Below, piece by piece: positions 1 to 7,180 of a DNA stretch of 11,309 nucleotides. This stretch comes from an uncultured Gammaproteobacteria bacterium (GTDB lineage: Bacteria > Pseudomonadota > Gammaproteobacteria > Pseudomonadales > Azotimanducaceae): positions 1-11,309 of the forward strand of contig CAJWLI010000028.1 in NCBI GenBank assembly GCA_913043075.1, read 5' to 3'. Position 1 is the first letter of the stretch; every line of letters starts with the position of its first letter. Below the pieces are notes generated by a model. That model ran no database searches. It was not told the DNA's origin and was given only the letters and a program-made list of their open reading frames with translations. The translations under genes were made by a program, and so were the position numbers.

Positions 1-761
1 ATGCAGCCGAGTTCGGGCTAGACCTCGGAGAAAGGGATCTCATCGCCTTTGGTGGAGCAGCCCCTATACACGCAGCTCGTCTGGGTGATAAGTTGAGAGC
101 TAAGCGAATCCTGATTCCAAAAAACGCAGCGGTCGGTTCAGCTCTTGGATTTTTACTTGCCGCGGCCTCTTATGAGGTCGTTCGCAGCAGGCATATGAAC
201 CTAAAAGAACTTGATTTTGATCTTGTTAACAAGATATATGAGGATATGAGGGAAGAAGCGCTTGCGATCGTGACTAAGGCAGCACCAAAAGCGATGCTTC
301 GAGAGGTCAGACAGATAAGCATGAGGTACGCCGGGCAGGGCCACGAGCTTAATATCAAAATCCCCAACGAGATTTTCTCTGAAGATCACGCTCAAATACT
401 CAGAGACCTTTTTGAGACAGAATACTCAAGGGTTTACGGGCACAAATTACAGAAGACCAAGATAGAGATTCTTTCATGGATGTTAACTCTTTTCGAAGAC
501 ACGAATTCTCTCCTCCCAGCGTCGAAATCGAACAAAACCGAATCGCATGCAGAACCCATATCGCACCAGAAATTTTATAATTCTCAGACAAAAGAATTTA
601 TAGAAGCTCCTGTATATGAAAGAGCGATGATAGAAAATGTATCTTCTGTTAAAGGACCGGCTCTGATTGCCGAGGAGCAAACAACAACCGTAGTGCCTAT
701 CGGATTTACGTGTTATTTGGATTCTTTAGACAATATCGTTTTGGAAAAATCTGATGCCTAA
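1..761 (+). CDS. Hydantoinase/5-oxoprolinase family A subunit (HyuA-like), C-terminal part
   Basis: This is the last 252 codons of a gene that begins before the window; its frame is open from base 3 to a TAA at 759-761. The visible part begins in the conserved segment AFGGAAPIHAA, just before the typical SALGFLLAA stretch. It continues through SMRYAGQGHELNI and a later EYSRVYGHK, both characteristic of the C-terminal region of N-methylhydantoinase A, 5-oxoprolinase and acetone/acetophenone carboxylase subunits. The usual family tail (GPALIAEEQTTTVVPIG) is present. In this family the A subunit carries the ATP-binding, actin-like fold, but that N-terminal part is outside the window and cannot be inspected. 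The stop overlaps the start of the B-subunit gene by 8 bases, so the two are surely co-translated partners. The TTG at 93 is only an internal codon, not a start. The family is secure; the substrate (hydantoin, 5-oxoproline, or a carboxylation) cannot be told. Confidence 0.93.
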   Translation, partial: AAEFGLDLGERDLIAFGGAAPIHAARLGDKLRAKRILIPKNAAVGSALGFLLAAASYEVVRSRHMNLKELDFDLVNKIYEDMREEALAIVTKAAPKAMLREVRQISMRYAGQGHELNIKIPNEIFSEDHAQILRDLFETEYSRVYGHKLQKTKIEILSWMLTLFEDTNSLLPASKSNKTESHAEPISHQKFYNSQTKEFIEAPVYERAMIENVSSVKGPALIAEEQTTTVVPIGFTCYLDSLDNIVLEKSDA

Positions 762-2418
762 TCGTGATTTCTCTTTAGCTCATCAAATAATCTGGGACCG
801 CCTAATTGCGATTGTTGAGGATCAAGCACAAACGTTAGTACGAACAGCATTCTCTACAACAGTTAGGGAGGCCGGAGATCTGTCGGCGGGCCTGTTTGAC
901 AACCAAGGCCGTATGCTGGCCCAAGCGATAACTGGGACACCTGGACACGTAAACGCAATGGCTGCGAGCGTAAAATTCTTCCTGGAGAAATTCGAGATTG
1001 CATCTCTAAAACCCGGAGATGTTTTGGTAACAAATGATCCTTGGCTTGGTACCGGGCACCTAAATGATTTTACCGTTGTAACCCCGGTTTTTTATCAGGA
1101 ATCGCTAACAGGATTGTTTGCTGCCACGTCACATATAGCCGACGTAGGCGGCTTGGGATTTGGCGCGGACGGTAAACAGGTTTACGAAGAAGGAATCAAC
1201 TTGCCTATTGGTTTCCTTTTTAAGGAAGGTGCCGTCAACACCACTCTCATGGAAATCCTAAGAGCAAATGTAAGAGATCCAGAAGCTGCTGAAGGAGATC
1301 TTTACTCGCTTGCGTCTTGCAACAAAGTTGCCAGCGACTCACTCATTGAAACAATGGAAGAATTTTCCATCGATAATCTAGACGCTATCGCGGATAGGAT
1401 AATTGAAACGTCAAGAAACGCTATGCTTGCTCAAATTTTTGAGCTTCGCGAGGGGTCTTGGACCAACTCCATGCGGATTGACGGATATAATGATCCGATC
1501 GATCTTAGATGCAAAGTTGTGATTTCGGCCGAGGGGATAAATATCGATTGGTCGGGAACATCCAAAAAAAGCGTCCAAGGGATAAACGTTCCCTTAAGTT
1601 ATGCGCAAGCCTATTCCTGTTTTGGTGTTCGATGTTTGATTGGGAATGACATACCCAACAATAGCGGTTCACTCAGTGTTATCCGAGTGAGTGCGCCACT
1701 AGGATGCATCTTAAATGCCCCAAGACCCTCTCCTGTTTCAGCTCGGCACATGATAGGGCAGATGCTGCCTGATGTTGTGATAGGTGCGCTAGACGAGCCT
1801 TTGGAGCAAAAAATAATTGCAGAAGGAGCGGCTTGCCTTTATGGCCCGGTCTTCTATGGAGGTAAAGACTTTGTTCCAGAGAGCAAGTGTGCACCTTTTG
1901 TAATGAATGCCTTCTATACAGGCGGTACAGGCGCCCGCCAAAAAAAAGACGGTTTATCCTGCACAGCTTTCCCCTCGGGAGTTCGCGGAACTCCCGTCGA
2001 AATAGCCGAGACCAGCTCGCCAATGATCATTCTCAAAAAAGAATACAGACCAGGCTCAGGAGGAGAGGGAGAGTTTAGAGGTGGGCTTGGACAGAGAATA
2101 GAGTTTGCGCACATTGAAAACGAACCATTTTATGTTTCGAAAATGTTTGATCGTATCAATAATCCGCCCAGAGGGAGGCACGGCGGTCGACAAGGGAAAC
2201 CAGCAAGAGTGTATCTAAAAGACGACAAGATTTTAGATGGTATGGGAAGGGAATTAATCCCAGCAGGAAAAACCTTTGTACTAGAAACAGCGGGAGGTGG
2301 TGGGCTGGGTAAACCCGAAAATCGGGATCCCAACTTGAAGAAAGACGACGAAAGAGAGAGGATCATCAAGTCCTCTGTCAGTGAATTATTAGAAAAAATT
2401 AACCTTTTTAAGGCCTGA
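754..2418 (+). CDS. Hydantoinase/5-oxoprolinase family B subunit (HyuB-like)
   Basis: A complete 554-residue protein, the normal length for N-methylhydantoinase B / 5-oxoprolinase beta-type subunits. Recognisable blocks in order are: GDLSAGLFDNQGRMLAQ (41-57) followed by TPGHVNAM; NDPWLGTGHLNDF (94-106) and SHIADVGG (126-133), whose Asp and His residues are the likely metal-site residues of the family; DWSGTS (265-270); TGGTGARQKKDG (389-400); PGSGGEGEFRGG (433-444); and the Gly-rich ETAGGGGLG near the end. The enzyme should form an A/B complex and carry out ATP-dependent opening of a cyclic amide, or a related ATP-driven carboxylation. The ATG at 754 lies inside the end of the A gene, with only a weak GGA upstream, so translation is probably coupled. 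No transporter, racemase or carbamoylase gene is visible to reveal the substrate. It is convergent with the P450 gene, 27 bases apart. Confidence 0.93.
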   Translation: MPNRDFSLAHQIIWDRLIAIVEDQAQTLVRTAFSTTVREAGDLSAGLFDNQGRMLAQAITGTPGHVNAMAASVKFFLEKFEIASLKPGDVLVTNDPWLGTGHLNDFTVVTPVFYQESLTGLFAATSHIADVGGLGFGADGKQVYEEGINLPIGFLFKEGAVNTTLMEILRANVRDPEAAEGDLYSLASCNKVASDSLIETMEEFSIDNLDAIADRIIETSRNAMLAQIFELREGSWTNSMRIDGYNDPIDLRCKVVISAEGINIDWSGTSKKSVQGINVPLSYAQAYSCFGVRCLIGNDIPNNSGSLSVIRVSAPLGCILNAPRPSPVSARHMIGQMLPDVVIGALDEPLEQKIIAEGAACLYGPVFYGGKDFVPESKCAPFVMNAFYTGGTGARQKKDGLSCTAFPSGVRGTPVEIAETSSPMIILKKEYRPGSGGEGEFRGGLGQRIEFAHIENEPFYVSKMFDRINNPPRGRHGGRQGKPARVYLKDDKILDGMGRELIPAGKTFVLETAGGGGLGKPENRDPNLKKDDERERIIKSSVSELLEKINLFKA

Positions 2419-2427
2419 ATTAAAAAG
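2404..2427. terminator. Weak AT-rich inverted repeat between convergent genes
   Basis: CTTTTTAA at 2404-2411 is the exact reverse complement of TTAAAAAG at 2420-2427, separated by 8 bases. It spans the hyuB stop codon in a 27-base convergent gap. The stem could serve as a two-way terminator between hyuB and the P450 gene, and a T-rich run follows shortly after. However, the stem has one G-C pair and is thermodynamically weak, so this is only a candidate. Confidence 0.25.
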
Positions 2428-2445
2428 CTGAAGGCACTGATCTTT

Positions 2446-3690
2446 CTATTTTTTAATAGTTACTGGAAGATGAGAATATCCTTTTACGAACGAAGAGTTA
2501 ACCATTGTTTCGGGCCCGGTCATTTCAATTTTTTCGAATCGTTTTAAAATCTCTTCCCAAAGCACTCGAAGTTGCATCTCTGCCAAACGATTTCCCATAC
2601 ACCGATGAATGCCGAAACCAAAAGAAAGATGCTTTCGCGCGTCCTTTCTATCTATTAAGAAACTGTCTGCGTTGGAAATAACGGTGCTATCTCTATTTCC
2701 AGACACATACCACATCAGAACCTTGTCACCCGTTTTTATTTTCTGACCACCCAATAAGGCGTCTTTCAGAGCTGTTCGTCTCATATACGCGAGCGGGGTT
2801 TGATATCGAATAATTTCGGAAACCATGTTCGGAATTAGACCAGGATTTTCTAACAATTTCTGGTACTCCAAGGGGTTTTCATTGAGGAACTTAATTCCTC
2901 CAGAGATAGAATTTCTGGTCGTATCGTTACCTCCAACGATAAGAAGAATTAGATTCCCCAGGTACTCCGCGGGATCCATGTTCCTTGTTGATTCACCGTG
3001 GGCCAACATTGAAATTAGATCATTCTTTGCAGGCGCATTGACTCGCTCATTCCATAGCCCTGTAAAATATTCTAAACATTCGAATAGCTCCGCTCGCCTC
3101 TGCTCTTCGCTCTCAATGATCCCAGACTGCTCATCCGCCGTTGCCACGTCTGACCAACGAGTAAGCTTCCTCCGGTCCTCAAAAGGAAAGTCAAACAGAG
3201 TCGCTAGCATTTGAGTGGTAAGCTCTATGCTTACCTTATCAGCCCAATTAAACTCCTTATTTATCGGCAAAGAGTCTAGGATATCTCCGGCACGCTTTCT
3301 TATTGTTCCCTCCATTTGAGCCAGGTTCCTTGGGCTCACTACGGGGCTTACTTCTTTTCGCTGTTTATCATGCTTTGGTGGATCCATCGCTATAAACATA
3401 GGCAACGGAAACTCTTCTTCCTGGTCTGTTGCCACAATCGAGCCTTCCGACGAATAAGTCGCCGGATCGGTGTCGACCGACATAATGTCTTCGTATCGAG
3501 TTACGTTCCAGAAAGACCCAACCAATTCGTGATCTCGCTGGTAATGCACGGGAGACTCGCTTCTCAGCCTTTCAAATACTTTTACGTGGAAATCATTATG
3601 AAAAATCTGTGGGTCAACAAGATCGATTTCAGATAGAGGGATCTCACTTGGATCCAAGCTCTTCCACTCTAGTTCAGATGCTTCACTCAC
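2446..3690 (-). CDS. Cytochrome P450, CYP153-like alkane/terminal hydroxylase
   Basis: A 414-residue soluble bacterial P450. The haem-binding loop FGFGIHRCMG (357-366) places the thiolate ligand at Cys364. The ExxR pair is Glu292/Arg295. The oxygen-activating I-helix motif is GGNDTT (253-258), preceded by NLILLIV. The sequences GGNDTTRNSISGG, YQTPLAYMRRTA, VLMWYVSGNRD and HLSFGFGIHRC resemble the CYP153 family closely; its members hydroxylate the terminal carbon of medium-chain alkanes, cycloalkanes or other hydrophobic chains using O2 and a ferredoxin. No membrane anchor is seen, so it should be cytosolic, and its ferredoxin and reductase are not in the window. The start is GTG, chosen because GGGGAG lies 8 bases upstream and because the MSEASELEW start gives the usual family length. 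It lies 73 bases downstream of the PQQ dehydrogenase on the same strand and may share its transcript. The P450 class is certain; CYP153 is recognised from motif memory, and the substrate is inferred. Confidence 0.93.
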   Translation of the reverse strand: MSEASELEWKSLDPSEIPLSEIDLVDPQIFHNDFHVKVFERLRSESPVHYQRDHELVGSFWNVTRYEDIMSVDTDPATYSSEGSIVATDQEEEFPLPMFIAMDPPKHDKQRKEVSPVVSPRNLAQMEGTIRKRAGDILDSLPINKEFNWADKVSIELTTQMLATLFDFPFEDRRKLTRWSDVATADEQSGIIESEEQRRAELFECLEYFTGLWNERVNAPAKNDLISMLAHGESTRNMDPAEYLGNLILLIVGGNDTTRNSISGGIKFLNENPLEYQKLLENPGLIPNMVSEIIRYQTPLAYMRRTALKDALLGGQKIKTGDKVLMWYVSGNRDSTVISNADSFLIDRKDARKHLSFGFGIHRCMGNRLAEMQLRVLWEEILKRFEKIEMTGPETMVNSSFVKGYSHLPVTIKK

Positions 3691-3763
3691 TATTTTCTCT
3701 CCCCGTTACCTATTCTTATAAAATCGTTCATTTAGGCCATCTCTACTAATTTATTATTATAAT
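3691..3763 (-). promoter_or_regulatory. AT-rich spacer upstream of the P450 gene with possible -10 box
   Basis: This 73-base gap separates the dehydrogenase stop from the P450 start. Read on the minus strand, it has a perfect TATAAT at 3761-3756 immediately after the dehydrogenase stop, and a TATAAG nearer the P450. Neither has a convincing -35 box at 16-18 bases. A ribosome binding site, GGGGAG, sits 8 bases before the GTG start. A separate P450 promoter is possible, but read-through from the dehydrogenase is equally consistent. I see no terminator hairpin in the gap. Confidence 0.25.
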
Positions 3764-5998
3764 CTAATTGTACCCATATTGAGTTTTCTTCAAGCGCTTT
3801 GCTTCGCTGATCACATACTGCTGAACTGCATAACTATCCTGTTTGGTAAGAGAACCCGAAAAACTCACCATCCCACGGTCCTTTAAAATTCCACCTAAAA
3901 CGATTTCTTCAAAAATTAGGTGTTTACCAGGGACAAGGTATCTCAAATCTGGAATAACGCCCCCAGAGCGAACGCCGGGACCGTGGCAAACGCCGCAGTA
4001 CTTGTGGTACATAAATTTTCCATGTGCTATTTCTTGTTCGCTTGCTACCAATTCAGGCAAATCTGGAACTATTGGGTCTTGATCCAGGACGGGGGGCAGT
4101 TCAATATCCCCGCCTATTTTGTAAGTAAGAATCCGTCCCCTAGGCTTCAAGTTGTAATCCTCAGCAGCACCGGCAGTAAGAGCAAATGCCCCTCCCCAGC
4201 CGGCTACTATTGTGACGTATTGCTCTCCGTCTACTTCGTAGGTAATAGGCGGCGCTATGGCACCTGTTTGAGTCTCTGCTGACCAAAGCTCTTCGCCCGT
4301 ATCAGCCCTGTATGCAACAAAATAACCTGCGGAATTGCCCTGAAATATCAAATTGCCAGCAGTAGACAACATTCCTCCGTTCCAAGTACCCGCGTGCTGA
4401 ATTCTCCACACTTCTTCTTGCTTCACAGGATCCCAAGCGGAGATAAAGCCCCTCAGCAACCCATCGACTTTGGAGTCAACGCTTTTCTCTCCGGTAGGCA
4501 TTCCAAGCCGCCAGTCGTTCGCTAAGTTCCAACGACCCTCTTCGTAAACGAAACCGGGTTCATTCCCATAACCAAACGGCATATCCAAGGCGGGAATGTA
4601 AACGTATCCAGTATCGGGACTGAAAGACATGGGGTGCCAGTTGTGTCCTCCTAGAGGGCCAGGCTTATGATAAGCGGCCTCAATTTCGCCAGCCGACATG
4701 CCCTTAAGAACAGCAATCTGCTCCTCTAGCGGCAAGTCGACTAAAGGGTTAGAAACTTGATATCGAGCGTTTTCGGTCTCGACAGGTCGTCCAGTCTCCG
4801 GATCAACGTGAGAGGCCCAAGTAACGGGCACATATTTCTCTGCGGAAATAAACTCTCCAGTCGCCCGGTCAAGCACATAGAAGAATCCGTTTTTTGGAGC
4901 TTGTAAAATTACCTTTCTAATTTCTCCGCCAATATTTAATTCTGCCAAAATCATGTGCTGAGTCGCAGTATAATCCCATGTGTCTCCAGGTGTCGTTTGA
5001 TAATGCCAGACGTACTCTCCCGATTCTGGCTTTAGAGCAACTACAGAAGATAAAAAAAGATTGTCGCCCCCTCCTGGGCTGCGCACCGTCTGGTTCCAGG
5101 GAGATCCGTTCCCCACCCCTATGTAAAGCAGATCCAGCTCTGGGTCATAAGCCATGGAGTCCCAAACAGTACCTCCGCCGCCCATTTCCCACCATTTCCC
5201 TGTCCAAGTCTTAGCCGCTTGGGCCATGGTTTCGGATTCAAATGGCTCAGAGGGATCGCCTGGAACTGTGTAAAATCTCCAAATCTGATCACCAGTTTCT
5301 TGATCGTAAGCGGTTACGTAACCTCTCACTCCGTATTCAGCACCCCCATTTCCTATAATCACCTTGTCTTTGATTACTCTGGGGGCTCCAGTTATTGTGT
5401 AGGGCTTAGATCGATCGATCGTATTAACTGTCCAAGACTCCCCTCCGGTCTCAGCATCAAGAGCGACCAACCGCCCGTCGATGGTTCCCACGAAGACCCT
5501 GCCCTTCCAAACAGCCACTCCTCTGTTGACCACATCACAGCAAGCGTTTGCTCCCCAACTCTTGGGGACCTTAGGGTCGTATTTCCAAATCAATTCTCCT
5601 GTCACTGCATCATTTGCATAGACCACGCTCCAAGAGCCCGTGCTATACATTACTCCATCTACCACTATGGGGGAGGCCTCAAGCCCTCTGTCAGTTCCAG
5701 TATCAAAGTACCAAGCCAGACCTAGTTGACCTGCATTATCTGCGTTAACTTGGGAGAGCGGACTAAATCGCTGTTCGTCGTATGTTCTTGCGTGAGAGAG
5801 CCAGCTGCCAGGCTCTCGATCCGCATCGATGATTCTTTCACCATCGATTGCGCCAGCTGGGATTGATTCAAGTCTCGTAAGATCCGGTCCAGTTTTCTCG
5901 GATGAGGAGTTATCTGTAATTACGCTTTGAAACGGATAGCCAAATATAAAAGTAATCCCGAACCCTACCGCTAGCAAAGCAAATAAAAATACTCTCAT
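3764..5998 (-). CDS. PQQ-dependent quinohaemoprotein alcohol dehydrogenase (type II, periplasmic)
   Basis: A 744-residue secreted enzyme. Residues 1-20 (MRVFLFALLAVGFGITFIFG) form an export signal or anchor. Residues ~60-625 are the eight-bladed PQQ propeller, with repeated Trp-docking segments such as LVALDAETGGESW and FVAYRADTGEELW. The adjacent cysteines Cys153-Cys154 in ACCDVVNRG form the vicinal disulphide over PQQ. Expected metal and catalytic residues are Glu221 (GGAEYG), the Asn in GNGSPWN (296-302), and the catalytic base Asp342 in PGDTWDYTA. A C-terminal cytochrome c domain has CGVCH (668-672) with Met710 in DRGMVSF as the probable axial ligand. The enzyme should oxidise alcohols to aldehydes in the periplasm and send electrons via haem c to the respiratory chain. 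Thr344, two residues after Asp342, replaces the Asp typical of lanthanide enzymes, so calcium is the likelier metal. GGGGTGAT, 6 bases before the ATG, is a good ribosome binding site. The likely partner is the downstream P450. PQQ synthesis genes are not in the window. Confidence 0.95.
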   Translation of the reverse strand: MRVFLFALLAVGFGITFIFGYPFQSVITDNSSSEKTGPDLTRLESIPAGAIDGERIIDADREPGSWLSHARTYDEQRFSPLSQVNADNAGQLGLAWYFDTGTDRGLEASPIVVDGVMYSTGSWSVVYANDAVTGELIWKYDPKVPKSWGANACCDVVNRGVAVWKGRVFVGTIDGRLVALDAETGGESWTVNTIDRSKPYTITGAPRVIKDKVIIGNGGAEYGVRGYVTAYDQETGDQIWRFYTVPGDPSEPFESETMAQAAKTWTGKWWEMGGGGTVWDSMAYDPELDLLYIGVGNGSPWNQTVRSPGGGDNLFLSSVVALKPESGEYVWHYQTTPGDTWDYTATQHMILAELNIGGEIRKVILQAPKNGFFYVLDRATGEFISAEKYVPVTWASHVDPETGRPVETENARYQVSNPLVDLPLEEQIAVLKGMSAGEIEAAYHKPGPLGGHNWHPMSFSPDTGYVYIPALDMPFGYGNEPGFVYEEGRWNLANDWRLGMPTGEKSVDSKVDGLLRGFISAWDPVKQEEVWRIQHAGTWNGGMLSTAGNLIFQGNSAGYFVAYRADTGEELWSAETQTGAIAPPITYEVDGEQYVTIVAGWGGAFALTAGAAEDYNLKPRGRILTYKIGGDIELPPVLDQDPIVPDLPELVASEQEIAHGKFMYHKYCGVCHGPGVRSGGVIPDLRYLVPGKHLIFEEIVLGGILKDRGMVSFSGSLTKQDSYAVQQYVISEAKRLKKTQYGYN

Positions 5999-6030
5999 TC
6001 TAAAATCACCCCAAACCCTTCCTCACGTTG

Positions 6031-6059
6031 ATCCTACTCTAGCAGTTCCTCTCAGACAA
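6031..6059 (-). promoter_or_regulatory. Candidate sigma-70 promoter for the PQQ dehydrogenase
   Basis: On the minus strand, TTGTCT (6059-6054, 4 of 6 matches to the -35 consensus) is followed by a 17-base spacer and TAGGAT (6036-6031, 4 of 6 to the -10). The -35 box overlaps the yheU stop codon. Transcription would begin around 6024 and leave a leader of about 25 bases before the dehydrogenase ATG. It could allow the dehydrogenase/P450 pair to be expressed apart from ttcA-yheU. The matches are modest and I see no operator beside them. Confidence 0.33.
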
Positions 6060-6258
6060 TGGGGATTATTGAACAAGTCTTTGACTCAGGATCGAAAGTA
6101 ATTTGAACTTCTGCCCTCTCGAGCTGCTTTTTGATATCCGATTTTTTTTGATCAAGGGAGAAGTCGCTTTGCCCATAATCGGTGCCTTCTCTCGAGACAT
6201 ATTCCTCGATGATACCCTCTAGAGCGGGACCGGAAAGCTTATCCCAAGGAATTATCAT
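6052..6258 (-). CDS. yheU: YheU family (UPF0270) small protein
   Basis: A 68-residue protein, close to the length of E. coli YheU (about 72). It keeps the family pattern: MIIPWDKLS at the start, an alpha-helical LEGIIEEYVSREGTDYG segment (13-28) that is nearly diagnostic, a charged helix DQKKSDIKKQLERAE, and a short beta-strand end. No signal peptide or membrane segment is seen, so it should be cytosolic. The family has no established biochemical function that I can state. It begins 18 bases after the ttcA stop on the same strand, with AGGA about 8 bases before the ATG, so it is almost certainly in an operon with ttcA. This may hint at a role connected to tRNA or RNA, but that is only guilt by association. 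An A8 run lies inside the gene (6142-6149). Confidence 0.93.
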   Translation of the reverse strand: MIIPWDKLSGPALEGIIEEYVSREGTDYGQSDFSLDQKKSDIKKQLERAEVQITFDPESKTCSIIPIV

Positions 6259-6276
6259 GACCTGTTCCTAATTCAA

Positions 6277-7116
6277 TTAATCTGGGATCGAATATTCTCG
6301 ATCATCAAGCTGGACTAGCGAGATTTTTGATTGGGTTTTTGCAAGATCCTTGAAATCAAATTTTGACTCATCTAGAAGATGTGATGGGACCAGAGATTGG
6401 ATTGATTTAAAAATAGTCTCTATCCGGCCTGGGTGCTGCTTGTCCCAAGATTGGAGCATCTTCTTTATGGTCGCGCGTTGCAAGCCCTCTTGAGAGCCGC
6501 AAAGATCGCAAGGAATTATAGGGAACTCACACATTTCTGCGTATCGAACAATATCCTTTTCTCTACAATAAGCTAATGGCCTAATAACGACATTTGCAGA
6601 GTCATCGCTCAAAAGCTTTGGCGGCATGGCTTTTAGCTTCCCCCCATAGAACATATTTAAGAACAAAGTTTCTATGATATCGTCACGGTGATGGCCCAAC
6701 GCGATCTTTGAAAAATTATTGTCTTTTGCGTACCTATAAATGATTCCTCGTCTAAATCTAGAACACCAGCCGCAATAAGTCTTCCCTTTGGGAACCATAT
6801 CGACAACCAGTGAGTAAGTGTCTTCCTCGAGCACCACGAATTCAACGTCTCGCTGTTTTAAATAGTCCGGAAGCACACGCTCAGGAAATCCGGGCTGTTT
6901 TTGATCAAGGTTAAAAGCTAATATCTCAAAGTTAATCGGAGCATGATCCCGAAGACTAAGCAGGATATCCAGCATGGTAAAAGAATCTTTTCCGCCAGAT
7001 AGACAGACTAAAACCCTGTCGCCATCTTCAATCATATTGAAATCCGAGATTGCTTTAGCGACAGAACGTCTAAGCTTTTTGTTAAGCTTATTTTTTTCTA
7101 AACGAAGATTGCCCAT
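6277..7116 (-). CDS. ttcA: tRNA 2-thiocytidine(32) synthetase TtcA
   Basis: This cytosolic enzyme replaces the 2-oxygen of cytidine 32 in the anticodon loop of certain tRNAs with sulphur, activating the base with ATP. The 279-residue sequence has the PP-loop SGGKDS (40-45), the CGWC pair (Cys115, Cys118) and Cys203 in IPCDLCGSQ; the matching three cysteines hold the iron-sulphur cluster in E. coli TtcA. Other family blocks are FNLDQKQPGFPE, IALGHHRDD, LFLNMFYGGK and PLAYCREKDI. The C-terminal tail is roughly 30 residues shorter than in E. coli, past the conserved PSHL...FDF segment, which is not expected to affect catalysis. The ATG at 7116 gives the family's usual N-terminus (LNKKLRRSVAKAI), but there is no clear ribosome binding site; the nearest purine stretch, AGAGGT, is 18 bases upstream. 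It is the first gene of a possible ttcA-yheU operon and is divergent from the deacetylase. Confidence 0.97.
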   Translation of the reverse strand: MGNLRLEKNKLNKKLRRSVAKAISDFNMIEDGDRVLVCLSGGKDSFTMLDILLSLRDHAPINFEILAFNLDQKQPGFPERVLPDYLKQRDVEFVVLEEDTYSLVVDMVPKGKTYCGWCSRFRRGIIYRYAKDNNFSKIALGHHRDDIIETLFLNMFYGGKLKAMPPKLLSDDSANVVIRPLAYCREKDIVRYAEMCEFPIIPCDLCGSQEGLQRATIKKMLQSWDKQHPGRIETIFKSIQSLVPSHLLDESKFDFKDLAKTQSKISLVQLDDREYSIPD

Positions 7117-7180
7117 ATCTATATTTGAGAAAAAACCTCTGAGTTTTTGTTTTCCAAATTCAAATCTTTTTAAAACATTT
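7117..7180. promoter_or_regulatory. Divergent intergenic region between ttcA and the deacetylase
   Basis: This 64-base, very AT-rich gap must hold promoters for both directions unless the deacetylase start lies further upstream. On the plus strand TTGAGA (7125-7130) matches the -35 consensus at 5 of 6 positions, but no good -10 follows at the right distance. I find no confident -10 for ttcA either. Neither gene has a strong ribosome binding site in this gap. Confidence 0.3.

Noticed and set aside
1679..2023. 114-codon minus-strand open frame inside hyuB
   Set aside because: The plus-strand frame carries clear HyuB motifs throughout this stretch; the minus frame is Arg/Leu-rich shadow translation.
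3920..4282. 120-codon open frame on the plus strand
   Set aside because: It is antisense to the cytochrome c end of the dehydrogenase, with no family signal. Other antisense frames at 2825-3214, 3316-3636 and 9194-9523 are rejected for the same reason.
5409..5421. Tandem GATC pattern (GATCGATCGATC) as a possible regulatory or replication site
   Set aside because: It encodes the Thr-Ile-Asp-Arg-Ser stretch of the dehydrogenase in frame, and only three GATC units occur with no other origin-like features.
5219..5725. 168-codon open frame on the plus strand
   Set aside because: It is wholly antisense to the well-conserved PQQ dehydrogenase and its translation has no recognisable domain, so it is a shadow frame.
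6974..7180. Upstream extension of the deacetylase reading frame to an ATG at 6974, antisense to ttcA
   Set aside because: The extra 69 codons lie mostly opposite the conserved N-terminus of ttcA, show no family similarity, and would put the signal peptide in the middle of the protein.
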